A stretch of DNA of 64,000 bases from Spongiivirga sp046524175 (GTDB lineage Bacteria; Bacteroidota; Bacteroidia; Flavobacteriales; Flavobacteriaceae), in NCBI RefSeq assembly GCF_046524175.1, contig NZ_JBEFZF010000011.1, forward strand, positions 18,695 through 82,694. The letters run 5' to 3'. The position numbers and the translations under genes are program-made. Shown piece after piece: positions 25,508-34,803 of the stretch. Position 1 is the first letter of the stretch. Every line of letters starts with the position of its first letter. The notes below the pieces were generated by a model. It saw nothing but the letters and a program-made list of their open reading frames with translations, ran no database searches and had not been told where the DNA came from.

Positions 25508-26860
25508 TTGATATTTAAACAAGGAAGATATTCAGGTTTTATCAACCCAATTTCTATGTTAGTAGATTTGTTGGTTATCAACCTTCTTACCTATTTAATA
25601 CCTATTCAAGTTGAATCGCCTTTATTGTTTCATATTTATATATCAGTAATCTGGGTGATTATTTCTTTTAAGACCGAATTTTATAAGGTTTTTAGATATA
25701 CAAAAGTTACATATGTTTTAAAATTGCTTTTCAGGCAATTTGTTTTTTTATTCCTAACACTATACGCATTTATTGGTTTTTTCAAACAACCAATTATTAG
25801 TAGATGGATGCTAGCAGTTTTTTTCATTTCTGTTTTCATTTCAATATTTGTTTTAAAATTTATAAACTACGTTCTTCTAATGAATTATCGAAAGAAGGTT
25901 AAGGGCAATCTTAGACAAGTTGTGGTAATTGGAAAGAACAAAAAAACAGATCAATTAATAGACGTCTTCAATGATATTCCTGAATATGGTTATCACTTCG
26001 TAAAACAATTTTGTCCAAAAGAAGATTCTTTCAATATTGAAGATTGTTTTGGTTTTATATCTGAGAGCGGTATAGATGAAATTTATTGTTCTGTTGATGA
26101 GTTAACTAATAAAGAAATATCAGAGTTCATAAATTATGTAGATAATAACTTAAAGACATTAAAATTTATTCCAGATAATAAAAACATTTATACTAAAAAG
26201 TTAAAATTTGAGTATTATGACTACATCCCCATATTATCTTTAAGAGACATACCATTAGATGGACAGGTTAATTCTTTATTAAAAAGAGGATTTGATATTG
26301 TATTTTCATTGATTGTTATACTTGGAATTATGTCTTGGCTTACACCTTTAATGGCCTTATTAATTCGATTAGAATCTAAAGGACCAATATTTTTCAAACA
26401 GATGAGAAATGGAGTAGATAATAAAGAATTTGCTTGCTATAAGTTCAGATCAATGACACCAAATAAAAATGCTGATGCAATCCAAGCAACCAAAAATGAT
26501 ATGAGGGTAACTAAAATTGGTAAATTCATTCGTAAAACAAGTATTGACGAATTACCTCAATTTTATAACGTGTTATTTGGGAATATGTCTGTGGTGGGGC
26601 CTAGACCACACATGGTTAAACATACTGACCTTTATGCGAGTAAGGTTAATAAATATATGGTTAGACACTTAGTTAAACCTGGCATCACAGGTTTAGCGCA
26701 GGTGAAGGGATATAGAGGAGAAATAGAGAAAGACCATGACATACAAAACCGAATTAAATTTGATGTATTTTATATAGAGAATTGGTCGTTGTTTTTGGAT
26801 ATTAAGATTATTATACAAACTGTTCTTAATGCTTTGAAGGGTGAAGCTAAAGCATATTAA
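25508..26860 (+). CDS. Undecaprenyl-phosphate sugar phosphotransferase (WbaP/WcaJ type)
   Basis: 450 residues, starting at a TTG. Four N-terminal membrane helices lie in residues 10-125 and are followed by a CoA-binding-like domain (RQVVVIGKNKKTDQLID near 137-153). The C-terminal catalytic domain begins with LKRGFDIVFSLIVI (about 258-271). It contains KSKG-like SKGPIFFKQMRNG (about 294-306), YKFRSM (about 314-319), SIDELPQFYNVLFGNMSVVGPRPH (about 346-369) and KPGITGLAQVKGYRGE. It would start the repeat unit by moving a sugar phosphate onto undecaprenyl phosphate. It lies 63 bases after the rmd-like gene. The sugar cannot be predicted. Confidence 0.9.
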   Translation: MIFKQGRYSGFINPISMLVDLLVINLLTYLIPIQVESPLLFHIYISVIWVIISFKTEFYKVFRYTKVTYVLKLLFRQFVFLFLTLYAFIGFFKQPIISRWMLAVFFISVFISIFVLKFINYVLLMNYRKKVKGNLRQVVVIGKNKKTDQLIDVFNDIPEYGYHFVKQFCPKEDSFNIEDCFGFISESGIDEIYCSVDELTNKEISEFINYVDNNLKTLKFIPDNKNIYTKKLKFEYYDYIPILSLRDIPLDGQVNSLLKRGFDIVFSLIVILGIMSWLTPLMALLIRLESKGPIFFKQMRNGVDNKEFACYKFRSMTPNKNADAIQATKNDMRVTKIGKFIRKTSIDELPQFYNVLFGNMSVVGPRPHMVKHTDLYASKVNKYMVRHLVKPGITGLAQVKGYRGEIEKDHDIQNRIKFDVFYIENWSLFLDIKIIIQTVLNALKGEAKAY

Positions 26861-27003
26861 TTATAATTTACCAATCTCAAAAGAATTCAAATTCCTTTGA
26901 ACTCATTTAATAGCAGCTTCACGTAAGAAGTAATGTGTATGAAAATATTGTCATTAGTTTAGATTTTTTAACTATAATGATAAACGACTATTAACATTAA
27001 GTA

Positions 27004-28317
27004 ATGAAAATAGCAGTAATAGGAACAGGGTATGTAGGTTTAGTGACAGGAACATGTCTTGCTGAAACAGGTAATGAGGTCATTTGTGTTGACATCGATG
27101 AAAATAAAGTAAAAAAAATGCAAAAAGGGGAGGTTCCAATATATGAACCCCATTTAGATGTACTTTTTGAACGAAATATTAAAGCGGGAAGATTAAAGTT
27201 CACTACTTCTTTAAAGGAAGGACTTGATCATGGAGAGATTGTGTTTTTGGCCCTTCCAACTCCAGAAGGTGAAGACGGCTCAGCTGACCTAAAATATGTG
27301 CTAGGGGTAGCGGATGATATAGGGAAAATGATTACCGATTATAAGGTTGTTGTTGATAAAAGTACTGTTCCAGTAGGTACTGCCGAAAAGGTTGAAGCTG
27401 CCATAACAAAAAATACAAATGTTGAATTTGATGTGGTCTCAAATCCAGAGTTTCTAAGAGAGGGGTTTGCCGTAGATGACTTCCTGAAGCCAGAACGTAT
27501 CGTCGTTGGATCAAGCTCGGAAAGGGCAATTGGACTTATGAAAAAGCTATATAAGCCATATGTTCGTTCAGGGAATCCAATAATTATTATGGATGAGAAG
27601 TCAGCTGAGTTGACCAAGTATGCAGCAAATTCTTTCTTAGCGACTAAGATTACTTTTATGAATGAAATTGCCAACTTCTGTGAAAAAGTTGGTGCAGATG
27701 TAGATATGGTCCGAAGGGGTATGGGAACGGATTCTCGAATTGGGAAGCGGTTCTTATTTCCAGGTATCGGTTATGGAGGTTCCTGTTTTCCAAAAGATGT
27801 AAAAGCATTGCATAAATCCGCTAAAGACAATGATTATGATTTTAAGATTCTCGATGCAGTTGTAAACGTAAATCAGACTCAGAAAACAGCATTATTTCCT
27901 AAAATGCTAGAACATTTTGACGGAGACTTAAAAGATAAAAATATAGCAATATGGGGATTGGCGTTTAAACCGGAAACAGATGATATTCGTGAGGCTCCTT
28001 CTTTATATATGATTGAAGAGTTGGTGAATGCTGGGGCTAAAGTTACTGCTTTTGATCCCGAAGCTATGGATAATGTTGAGCGCCTTTTGGGAGATAAAAT
28101 AGCATTTGCCAAAAGTATGTATGAAGCCACGGAAGGAGCAGATGCACTATTAATTTGTACCGAATGGAGTATTTTTAGAACGCCTAGCTTTAAAAAGCTA
28201 AAAGAAAATTTAAATGATCCATTAATTTTTGACGGTAGAAACCTATATGACCTAGAAGATATATCAAAAGAAGATTTCACCTACTATTCGATAGGAAGAA
28301 AGGATATAATAACATGA
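27004..28317 (+). CDS. ugd: UDP-glucose 6-dehydrogenase
   Basis: 437 residues. It oxidises UDP-glucose twice to UDP-glucuronate with NAD. The N-terminal Rossmann motif VIGTGYVGLVTG is at residues 5-16, the VDKSTVPVGT segment near 117-126, and the catalytic Cys261 lies in GYGGSCFPKD. The C-terminal domain has WGLAFKPETDDIREAPS (about 319-335). Base composition here returns toward the flanking genome. The preceding 143-base gap shows no clear promoter. Its stop overlaps the start of the decarboxylase gene by 4 bases, giving a two-gene UDP-xylose branch. Confidence 0.96.
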   Translation: MKIAVIGTGYVGLVTGTCLAETGNEVICVDIDENKVKKMQKGEVPIYEPHLDVLFERNIKAGRLKFTTSLKEGLDHGEIVFLALPTPEGEDGSADLKYVLGVADDIGKMITDYKVVVDKSTVPVGTAEKVEAAITKNTNVEFDVVSNPEFLREGFAVDDFLKPERIVVGSSSERAIGLMKKLYKPYVRSGNPIIIMDEKSAELTKYAANSFLATKITFMNEIANFCEKVGADVDMVRRGMGTDSRIGKRFLFPGIGYGGSCFPKDVKALHKSAKDNDYDFKILDAVVNVNQTQKTALFPKMLEHFDGDLKDKNIAIWGLAFKPETDDIREAPSLYMIEELVNAGAKVTAFDPEAMDNVERLLGDKIAFAKSMYEATEGADALLICTEWSIFRTPSFKKLKENLNDPLIFDGRNLYDLEDISKEDFTYYSIGRKDIIT

Positions 28318-29297
28318 AGAAAGTACTAATTACAGGAGCAGCAGGCTTCTTAGGCTCGCACTTATGTGATCGCTTCATAAAAGAAGGCCATCAGGTAATA
28401 GGGATGGATAACTTAATTACTGGAGACCTTAAAAACCTAGAACATCTATTCAAGAATGAACATTTTGAGTTCTATCATCATGATGTATCTACTTTTGTAC
28501 ATGTCCCGGGAAGATTGGATTATATTTTACATTTTGCATCACCTGCAAGTCCGATAGATTATTTAAAAATACCTATTCAAACATTAAAAGTTGGATCCTT
28601 AGGGACTCATAACTTACTAGGGTTGGCAAGAGCGAAGGGAGCACGGATATTAATTGCTTCTACTTCTGAAGTGTATGGTGATCCGTTGGTCCATCCACAG
28701 ACAGAAGAATATTATGGAAATGTAAATACTATTGGCCCACGTGGGGTATATGACGAGGCTAAGCGGTTTCAAGAATCTATTACCATGGCTTATCATCGTT
28801 ATCATGGATTAGAAACTCGTATTGTTCGTATTTTTAATACCTATGGACCAAGAATGAGACTGAATGATGGTCGAGTAATTCCTGCTTTTATGGGGCAGGC
28901 TTTACGTGGAGAAGATTTGACTATTTTTGGCGACGGATCTCAAACCAGATCCTTCTGTTATGTTGATGATCAGGTTGAAGGGATTTACCGATTACTGCTA
29001 AGTGATTATGCGCTTCCTGTGAATATTGGAAATCCGCATGAAATTACAATTAAAGATTTTGCTCAGGAGATCATAAAACTTACAGGTACTGATCAAAAAC
29101 TTACGTATAAGGCGCTACCTCAAAATGACCCATTACAAAGGCAGCCAGATATTTCTAAAGCAAAGGAAATTCTTGGTTGGGAACCTAAGGTAGATCGCAC
29201 AGAAGGGATGAAAAAAACCTTTGAGTATTTTAAAACGCTTACAGAGGAAGAACTTAATAAAAAGGAACATAAAGATTTCGAAAAATACAGCCGATAA
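28314..29297 (+). CDS. uxs: UDP-glucuronate decarboxylase (UDP-xylose synthase)
   Basis: 327 residues. It decarboxylates UDP-glucuronate to UDP-xylose with tightly bound NAD. Motifs: GAAGFLGSHL at residues 8-17, HFASPASPIDYLKIPIQT (about 73-90), the STSEVYGDP segment near 116-124, catalytic YDEAK at 146-150, and RIFNTYGPRM. The SPASP and YDEAKR pattern is characteristic of UXS rather than UDP-galactose epimerases. Translation is coupled to ugd by a 4-base overlap. The product may be used in the polysaccharide made here. Confidence 0.93.
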   Translation: MKKVLITGAAGFLGSHLCDRFIKEGHQVIGMDNLITGDLKNLEHLFKNEHFEFYHHDVSTFVHVPGRLDYILHFASPASPIDYLKIPIQTLKVGSLGTHNLLGLARAKGARILIASTSEVYGDPLVHPQTEEYYGNVNTIGPRGVYDEAKRFQESITMAYHRYHGLETRIVRIFNTYGPRMRLNDGRVIPAFMGQALRGEDLTIFGDGSQTRSFCYVDDQVEGIYRLLLSDYALPVNIGNPHEITIKDFAQEIIKLTGTDQKLTYKALPQNDPLQRQPDISKAKEILGWEPKVDRTEGMKKTFEYFKTLTEEELNKKEHKDFEKYSR

Positions 29298-29339
29298 TTG
29301 CTTTTTGATTAAAGAAATAGAAGTGTTATCAACCTCAAT

Positions 29340-30599
29340 ATGCCAGATTTAACCGACATATTCTATTTTGAAAAAAGTAATTGGATTCGTACCATTTTTT
29401 GGAATAGTTTGTATGTTGCGTTTTTGTTGCTTCCGCTCGGAATAAATTTACCCACACCATTTTTTGTGGGTGCAATTGCTCTTGGTGTGGTTAATATTTT
29501 TCAATCGAAAACTGATTTCGTTTCCGATAATAAGGCACTTTTACTGCTGCCGTTATATTTTGTGCTTGGCGCCTTAAGTTTATTTTATACTCATGATCTT
29601 TCTGCAGGCATAGAGTTATTAATTCGTTCGTTGTCACTGCTCTTTTTCCCGATAATTTTTCTTTTTGTGAAAGAAGATGCTTCTACTGTAAAAAAACTGT
29701 TTGATTTTTTATTGGTAGGCCTCATACTCTCATTTTTTGTAAATGTTGGAATTGCGCTACAAGACTCATTGGCAGATATTGACAAGGTAGACTATAATAG
29801 TGTTTACGGGTTTTTCGATAGCATAGCGTATGGATTTGATAACTTCATAGGAGGTCAGTTTTCTAGTTTGGTCAATCCCAGCTATTTATCACTCTATATA
29901 TTGCTGGTACTAAGTTATTATCTGAAAAAGAAGATGAAATCGGTATTGCAATTGGTTGTACTCTTAATTCTCTTTCTTTACATATTTCTGTTGGCGTCAA
30001 AGGCAGCATATTTAGTATTATTTATTATGACGCTGTTGTTTGTCATCAAAATCCGAGACAAGAACCAACAATATATGGCATTGGTCATTTTACTATTAGG
30101 CTTAATTGTTTTTCTAAATAACCCAAGAATATTTGACTTTTATCAACGGATAAAGGATTATGATCGCACAGAACAATACAATGAACTAGCATCAGAAAAG
30201 TCTCGGCTTCAATCTTGGGATGCCAGTGTACAACTAATCAAAGAACAACCTATTTTCGGTTATGGTTTAGGGGATGCAAATCAGGTTTTAATCGATAAAT
30301 ATGAGGAGTTGGAATATAATAGAAATAAGGAAGAGAAATACAATGCGCATAACCAATTTTTGCAAACGATGCTTCAAACTGGAATACTAGGATTGGGAGT
30401 ATTAATTACAATTTTTATTGTCCTAGGAAAGCGTTTAAGACGAAGTAAAAATGAGTTTGCAGTATTTCTTATTCTATTCGTATCCTTATTCTTTGAGTCA
30501 ATGTTGGTGCGTTTTAACGGTATTGTGTTCTTATCTATTATCATTCCCTTACTACTAAAAAAGCGCAGTATTTTAAGTAGTAGAATCATCAGAAACTAG
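29340..30599 (+). CDS. O-antigen ligase family membrane protein 2
   Basis: 419 residues with about 11 membrane helices and a Wzy_C core: GYGLGDANQVL (about 319-329) and NAHNQFLQTMLQTG near residues 338-351. The N-terminal region has paired helices (FLLLPLGINLPTPFFVGAIAL). It belongs to the same family as the protein at 20126 but is outside the AT-rich section and closer in composition to the flanking genome, so it may be the older, general ligase while the other is cassette-specific. This is inference. It starts 42 bases after uxs. Confidence 0.75.
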   Translation: MPDLTDIFYFEKSNWIRTIFWNSLYVAFLLLPLGINLPTPFFVGAIALGVVNIFQSKTDFVSDNKALLLLPLYFVLGALSLFYTHDLSAGIELLIRSLSLLFFPIIFLFVKEDASTVKKLFDFLLVGLILSFFVNVGIALQDSLADIDKVDYNSVYGFFDSIAYGFDNFIGGQFSSLVNPSYLSLYILLVLSYYLKKKMKSVLQLVVLLILFLYIFLLASKAAYLVLFIMTLLFVIKIRDKNQQYMALVILLLGLIVFLNNPRIFDFYQRIKDYDRTEQYNELASEKSRLQSWDASVQLIKEQPIFGYGLGDANQVLIDKYEELEYNRNKEEKYNAHNQFLQTMLQTGILGLGVLITIFIVLGKRLRRSKNEFAVFLILFVSLFFESMLVRFNGIVFLSIIIPLLLKKRSILSSRIIRN

Positions 30600-30702
30600 T
30601 ATTGGTATGGTTGTTCTTTTTGTGAGAAATAAAGCTTTCTTATCAATAGGAGCGACTAGGCGATAAACGGTCTTACATAAAATACCATGCGGTTATTTTT
30701 AA

Positions 30703-30734
30703 TTTGAACATCGCTATAACAAAGCTTATTTTTG
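30703..30734 (+). promoter_or_regulatory. purD promoter
   Basis: TTTG at 30703-30706 and TATTTTTG at 30727-30734, 20 bases apart, fit the Bacteroidota -33/-7 consensus. The purD ATG lies 18 bases downstream, which implies a very short leader. Confidence 0.65.
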
Positions 30735-30752
30735 CCACTCAAATTCAATAAA

Positions 30753-32024
30753 ATGAATATTCTTATTTTAGGCTCTGGTGGCAGAGAGCATACCTTCGCT
30801 TATAAAATTGCGCAAAGCGCAAAATGTAATCACCTTTATGTAGCTCCAGGTAATGCTGGTACCAGAGATATTGCTACAAACGTTGCAATTTCACCAACTG
30901 ATTTTGATGCCGTAAAAAAATTGGTACTTAGCCAAGATATTTCAATGGTTGTAGTCGGACCTGAAGATCCATTAGTACAGGGTATTCATGACTTTTTTCG
31001 TACAGATGTTGAGCTAAAAGATGTCTCTGTAATAGGACCTGAAAAACTGGGAGCAACTTTAGAAGGTAGTAAAGAGTTTGCCAAGGAATTTATGGTAAAA
31101 CATGGTATTCCCACTGCAGGGTACCAAAGTTTCACCTTAGAAACAGTTGATAAAGGCTGCCAATTTCTGGAAACTTTAAAAGCGCCCTATGTATTAAAAG
31201 CAGATGGACTAGCTGCTGGAAAAGGGGTTTTAATTATTAGCGATTTAGAAGAAGCTAAAAAAGAATTTAGATCAATGTTAATTGATCAAAAATTTGGTAT
31301 TGCAAGCACTACTGTAGTCGTAGAAGAATTTTTAGCAGGAATAGAACTATCAGTTTTCGTATTAACTGATGGAAAGAGCTATTTAACATTACCTACTGCT
31401 AAAGATTATAAACGTATTGGTGAAGGAGACATAGGTTTGAATACCGGAGGTATGGGGGCGATCTCTCCAGTACCTTTTGCGGATGCTTCTTTTATGGAGA
31501 AAATAGAAGAACAGGTTATTAAACCAACTGTAAACGGACTTCAAAAAGATCATATTCCTTATAAAGGGTTCATCTTTATTGGTTTAATAAAGGTGGGGAA
31601 TGATCCTTTTGTCATTGAATACAATGTGCGTATGGGTGATCCTGAAACCGAGGTAGTTTTACCCCGAGTAAAGAATGATCTTGTATCACTTTTTGAAGCG
31701 GTATCTCAAGAGAGATTGAATGAGGTGACTCTTGATATCGATGACCGATCAGCTGCTACGATTATGGCAGTTTCAGGTGGTTATCCTGAAGCATATGAAA
31801 AAGGAAAGGAAATAGTAGGAATTGATACTATTGAAGACTCATTAGTATTTCAAGCTGGTACTGCACTTAGAGATGGTAAAGTTGTTACCAATGGTGGGCG
31901 TGTTATTGCGGTAACATCATTCGGAGATGATTTTAAACAAGCTATAAAAAAATCTTATCAAAATCTAGAAAAACTATCATTTGATAAGATGTATTATCGT
32001 AAAGATATTGGCTTCGATCTATAA
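30753..32024 (+). CDS. purD: Phosphoribosylamine-glycine ligase
   Basis: 423 residues from the ATG at 30753, giving the standard start MNILILGSGGREH. The TTG at 30732 lies inside the promoter and is not a start. The ATP-grasp enzyme joins phosphoribosylamine and glycine in purine synthesis. Motifs: GSGGREH at residues 7-13, VGPEDPLVQGI (about 69-79), LKADGLAAGKGV (about 143-154), LNTGGMGAISP (about 222-232) and YNVRMGDPETEVVLPR (about 289-304). Its last six bases overlap the convergent small gene at 32019. Confidence 0.97.
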   Translation: MNILILGSGGREHTFAYKIAQSAKCNHLYVAPGNAGTRDIATNVAISPTDFDAVKKLVLSQDISMVVVGPEDPLVQGIHDFFRTDVELKDVSVIGPEKLGATLEGSKEFAKEFMVKHGIPTAGYQSFTLETVDKGCQFLETLKAPYVLKADGLAAGKGVLIISDLEEAKKEFRSMLIDQKFGIASTTVVVEEFLAGIELSVFVLTDGKSYLTLPTAKDYKRIGEGDIGLNTGGMGAISPVPFADASFMEKIEEQVIKPTVNGLQKDHIPYKGFIFIGLIKVGNDPFVIEYNVRMGDPETEVVLPRVKNDLVSLFEAVSQERLNEVTLDIDDRSAATIMAVSGGYPEAYEKGKEIVGIDTIEDSLVFQAGTALRDGKVVTNGGRVIAVTSFGDDFKQAIKKSYQNLEKLSFDKMYYRKDIGFDL

Positions 32025-32246
32025 GAAAGAATGCGCTGAAATTGACTTGTCTTCTTCGTTATTGTCGTTGAATATTTGCAACTGCTTCATCCAGTAACCA
32101 AAGGCAACAAAGCCGATGATAATAAACAACCAGCTAAATACATTAGCAGTCCACCAATTTTCTAACTCCATCGCTCTTAGCGCATCATATGGTGCGAAGC
32201 CATAATTCACAAAAAAGTCTGCTATTCCGTAAAAAAAATCTTTCAT
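32019..32246 (-). CDS. Small single-helix membrane protein (DUF6341-like)
   Basis: 75 residues: an N-terminal amphipathic part with APYDALRAMELENWW, one membrane helix around residues 35-55 (NVFSWLFIIIGFVAFGYWM) and an acidic tail DNNEEDKSISAHSFL. I recall this as a conserved small protein of Flavobacteriia near upp and purD, probably DUF6341; its function is unknown. It runs convergent to purD, overlapping it by six bases, and divergent from the gene at 32300. A good promoter lies upstream on the minus strand. Confidence 0.8.
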   Translation of the reverse strand: MKDFFYGIADFFVNYGFAPYDALRAMELENWWTANVFSWLFIIIGFVAFGYWMKQLQIFNDNNEEDKSISAHSFL

Positions 32247-32282
32247 CTTTTTAAAATTAGGGTTTTACCTATTTTTACAGGG

Positions 32283-32312
32283 CAAAAGTACAAAAACCCA
32301 TGTTGATATCAA
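32283..32312 (-). promoter_or_regulatory. Promoter of the small membrane protein gene
   Basis: On the minus strand TTG (32312-32310) and TACTTTTG (32290-32283) are 19 bases apart and match the Bacteroidota pattern. The -33 part overlaps the first codons of the divergent gene at 32300, so the two genes may interfere with each other. Confidence 0.6.
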
Positions 32313-33229
32313 GCATTTTTAGCAAATCGAAACCCATTAATTTTGTATTGGTTTTGGTGATTATCGGGCTAAGTTACCTTTCATATAATATATTCTCCTT
32401 GAATGCCTTGATTACCGCTCCCGTTATTATTCAATGGGGAGTGGGACTTTTCGCCCTCTTATTTGCTGTTTTTTTAATTGATTTTATCTCGAAGCGCAAT
32501 TCGCTAACACAACAAAATTCATATGTAATTCTGTTGTTTTTACTTTTTATGGTGCTGTTTCCTTCCATCTTTTTAGACTGGCGAGTAATTGTGTCAAATA
32601 TGCTGATCATTTTGGCAATACGCCGCACCATTAGTATTCGATCATTGATTGATGTAAAACGAAAACTGTTTGATGCAACGTTCTGGATCGTGTTGGCAAC
32701 CATAATTTACTTTTGGAGTATCTTATTTTTATTACTCATTTTCATTACCATTTTGCTATATGTTTCTGAAGATTATAAAAACTGGCTGGTACCACCGATA
32801 ACGATATTGCTTACCGCCTTTTTCATTTTTGCAATATTATTTTTAACTGATAATCTAGAAATGATGAATAGCCTTTTTGGGAATCGAAAGAATTTCGATT
32901 TCTCACCTTATTTATCCCAAAAAAGTATAACGATTGGCCTCGGATTTTTAGTATTGCTTTTTGCAGCCTCATTATTGGTTTATTTGAAAGAGCAACGAAA
33001 AAAAACATACCAAATACAAAACTCTATTTTCTTGATTCTGGTATCATTAACCATTGCGATCATGATCGCATTGGTCGCCCCTGATAAAAATGGGTCAGAG
33101 CTTATTTTTATCATATTTCCGCTTGCTGTTTTTGTAACGAACTACCTAGAAAATCTAAAACGTGTTTGGCTTCAAGAAGGAATATTGTGGATAACACTTT
33201 TACTCCCAATTATACTATTAGTGCTGTAA
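32300..33229 (+). CDS. Polytopic membrane protein (DUF6427-like)
   Basis: 309 residues with about 8-10 membrane helices and short basic loops. A central DWRVIVSNMLIILAIRRTISIRS segment recurs in relatives I remember from Flavobacteriia, where the gene neighbours upp (possibly DUF6427). No enzyme motif is visible and no function is known to me. Its last 12 bases overlap the end of the convergent upp gene. Confidence 0.75.
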   Translation: MLISSIFSKSKPINFVLVLVIIGLSYLSYNIFSLNALITAPVIIQWGVGLFALLFAVFLIDFISKRNSLTQQNSYVILLFLLFMVLFPSIFLDWRVIVSNMLIILAIRRTISIRSLIDVKRKLFDATFWIVLATIIYFWSILFLLLIFITILLYVSEDYKNWLVPPITILLTAFFIFAILFLTDNLEMMNSLFGNRKNFDFSPYLSQKSITIGLGFLVLLFAASLLVYLKEQRKKTYQIQNSIFLILVSLTIAIMIALVAPDKNGSELIFIIFPLAVFVTNYLENLKRVWLQEGILWITLLLPIILLVL

Positions 33230-33877
33230 TTTTGTACCAAAAGAAAGATCGCCAGCATCTCCTAATCCGGGGATAATGTAGCCGTAATCATTGAGCTTTT
33301 CGTCAATAGCACCAACCCACAAATGTGTATTATCATCAAAATGATTGCTAATATATTCAATACCTTCAGGGGCAGCGACAACAGCCGCTAAGTGCATAGC
33401 GTCAGGCTTCCCCATCTTAAATAAAGCTTTATAAACATTGACCATCGACTTGCCACTCGCCAGCATCGGGTCTGCCAGAATAAGAACTTTGTTTTTTAAA
33501 GATGGTGAAGCTAAGTACTCTACAATAATTTCAAATTTTGAAGGGTCTTTCCCATGATGTCGGTATGCCGAAATAAATGCATTTTCAGCTTTATCAAAGT
33601 AGTTTAATATGCCTTGATGCATTGGTAAGCCCGCCCGTAACACATTAGCAATTACAATATTGTCATTGGGCAACATACTGTTAGATATGCCAAGTGGAGT
33701 GGTTGTTGGTTTGTTTGAATATGAAATAGTCTTACTTATTTCGTAAGCTATGATTTCACCCATGCGTTCAATATTTCTTCTAAAACGCATTCTATCTTTT
33801 TGAATAGATATGTCTCTCAATTCTGATAAAAAGGTATTTAGTACAGATGGTGTTTCTGATAAATTATGAACGATCAT
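33218..33877 (-). CDS. upp: Uracil phosphoribosyltransferase
   Basis: 219 residues. It salvages uracil with PRPP to form UMP. The PRPP-binding loop DPMLASGKSMV lies near residues 136-146, the type I flexible region VLRAGLPM near 79-86, and the uracil-binding GYIIPGLGDAGDLSFGT near 198-214. The Bacteroidota form is slightly longer than the 208-residue E. coli enzyme. It is convergent with the membrane protein gene at 32300 and divergent from the DUF4254 gene. Confidence 0.95.
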   Translation of the reverse strand: MIVHNLSETPSVLNTFLSELRDISIQKDRMRFRRNIERMGEIIAYEISKTISYSNKPTTTPLGISNSMLPNDNIVIANVLRAGLPMHQGILNYFDKAENAFISAYRHHGKDPSKFEIIVEYLASPSLKNKVLILADPMLASGKSMVNVYKALFKMGKPDAMHLAAVVAAPEGIEYISNHFDDNTHLWVGAIDEKLNDYGYIIPGLGDAGDLSFGTKLQH

Positions 33878-33928
33878 AGTGGTTGTTTAAGTTGGTACAA
33901 GACCCGCTTAAAATTACAGAATTAAAAG

Positions 33929-33936
33929 TATCTTTG
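33929..33936 (+). promoter_or_regulatory. -7 element of the DUF4254 gene
   Basis: TATCTTTG matches the TAnnTTTG consensus, 20 bases before the ATG at 33957. No clear TTTG lies about 20 bases upstream. Confidence 0.5.
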
Positions 33937-33956
33937 ACGCAAGAAAAGACCATATT

Positions 33957-34559
33957 ATGTTTACTGAACTTGCTAATAATACCTTTGTACAAGTAATTGA
34001 TAAATACCATGAAATTGATTCGGTTGATCAGCCGTTTGAAAACCCATTTTCTGCGGATACTATAGAACATCTGTTATACAGAAAATGTTGGATCGATACC
34101 GTACAATGGCACTATGAAGATATTATTCGGGATCCTGATATCGACCCGGTCGGAGCTTTGAAATTAAAACGTCAAATCGATGCTTCTAACCAAGATCGTA
34201 CCGATATGGTTGAATATATTGATAGCTACTTTTTAGAGAAGTATAAAAATGTGACTGCTAAAAGCAATGCAACGATCAATTCTGAAAGTCCGGCATGGGC
34301 AATAGACCGTTTATCAATTTTAGCATTAAAGATTTATCATATGCAAGAAGAGGTAAACAGAACTGATGCTACACCAGAACATAAGGCAGCATGTAAGAAT
34401 AAATTAGATGTGTTGTTAGAGCAACGAGTTGACCTTTCAACTGCCATCGATCAATTATTAGCAGATATTGAAGTAGGAAATAAATACATGAAAGTCTACA
34501 AACAGATGAAAATGTATAATGACGATGAGCTGAATCCGGTGCTTAGAGGGCAAAAATAA
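33957..34559 (+). CDS. DUF4254 family protein
   Basis: 200 residues, mostly helical, with FENPFSADTIEHLLYRKCWIDTVQWHYEDIIRDPDID near the N-terminus and a second half rich in charged helices (about 110-190). This matches the DUF4254 family, which in Bacteroidota is usually next to a GT9 heptosyltransferase-like gene, as it is here at 34804. The molecular function is not established to my knowledge; the neighbour suggests a link to lipopolysaccharide. No signal peptide is visible. The 244-base gap to the GT9 gene holds a dispersed repeat, so they may not share one transcript. Confidence 0.85.
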   Translation: MFTELANNTFVQVIDKYHEIDSVDQPFENPFSADTIEHLLYRKCWIDTVQWHYEDIIRDPDIDPVGALKLKRQIDASNQDRTDMVEYIDSYFLEKYKNVTAKSNATINSESPAWAIDRLSILALKIYHMQEEVNRTDATPEHKAACKNKLDVLLEQRVDLSTAIDQLLADIEVGNKYMKVYKQMKMYNDDELNPVLRGQK

Positions 34560-34595
34560 TTTTTAACTCTTTTTCTGTGGTCATAGAATTTGTTT

Positions 34596-34728
34596 TCCGT
34601 TAAAAAATCTTGAAACCTTGGAAAGATTTTAGGAAAATCAATTCGGTTTTCAGCATTGCTGAAAAATGCCTAGGAAAAAGCGCCTTTTCTTTTGGTTCGT
34701 TTTCTTTGGGCGAGCAAAGAAAATGAAT
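34596..34728 (+). repeat. Dispersed structured intergenic repeat, copy 2
   Basis: Copy of the element at 1911-2048. Stem 1 here is TTTTCAGC (34647-34654) with GCTGAAAA (34658-34665); in copy 1 the same place holds TTTTTTGC/GCAAAAAA. Both arms changed while pairing was kept. Stem 2 is TTTTCTTTG (34700-34708) with CAAAGAAAA (34715-34723), loop GGCGAG. Confidence 0.75.
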
Positions 34729-34803
34729 AAAGTTATCAATTATTAAAGTGACTTTCCAGTCAGCAAACTTAAGTAATCAAGAACTACAAGAAAAGGTTGA
34801 TAA

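Noticed and set aside
27879..28280. 133-residue minus-strand ORF within ugd
   Set aside because: It is a shadow of the ugd reading frame with no family motif.
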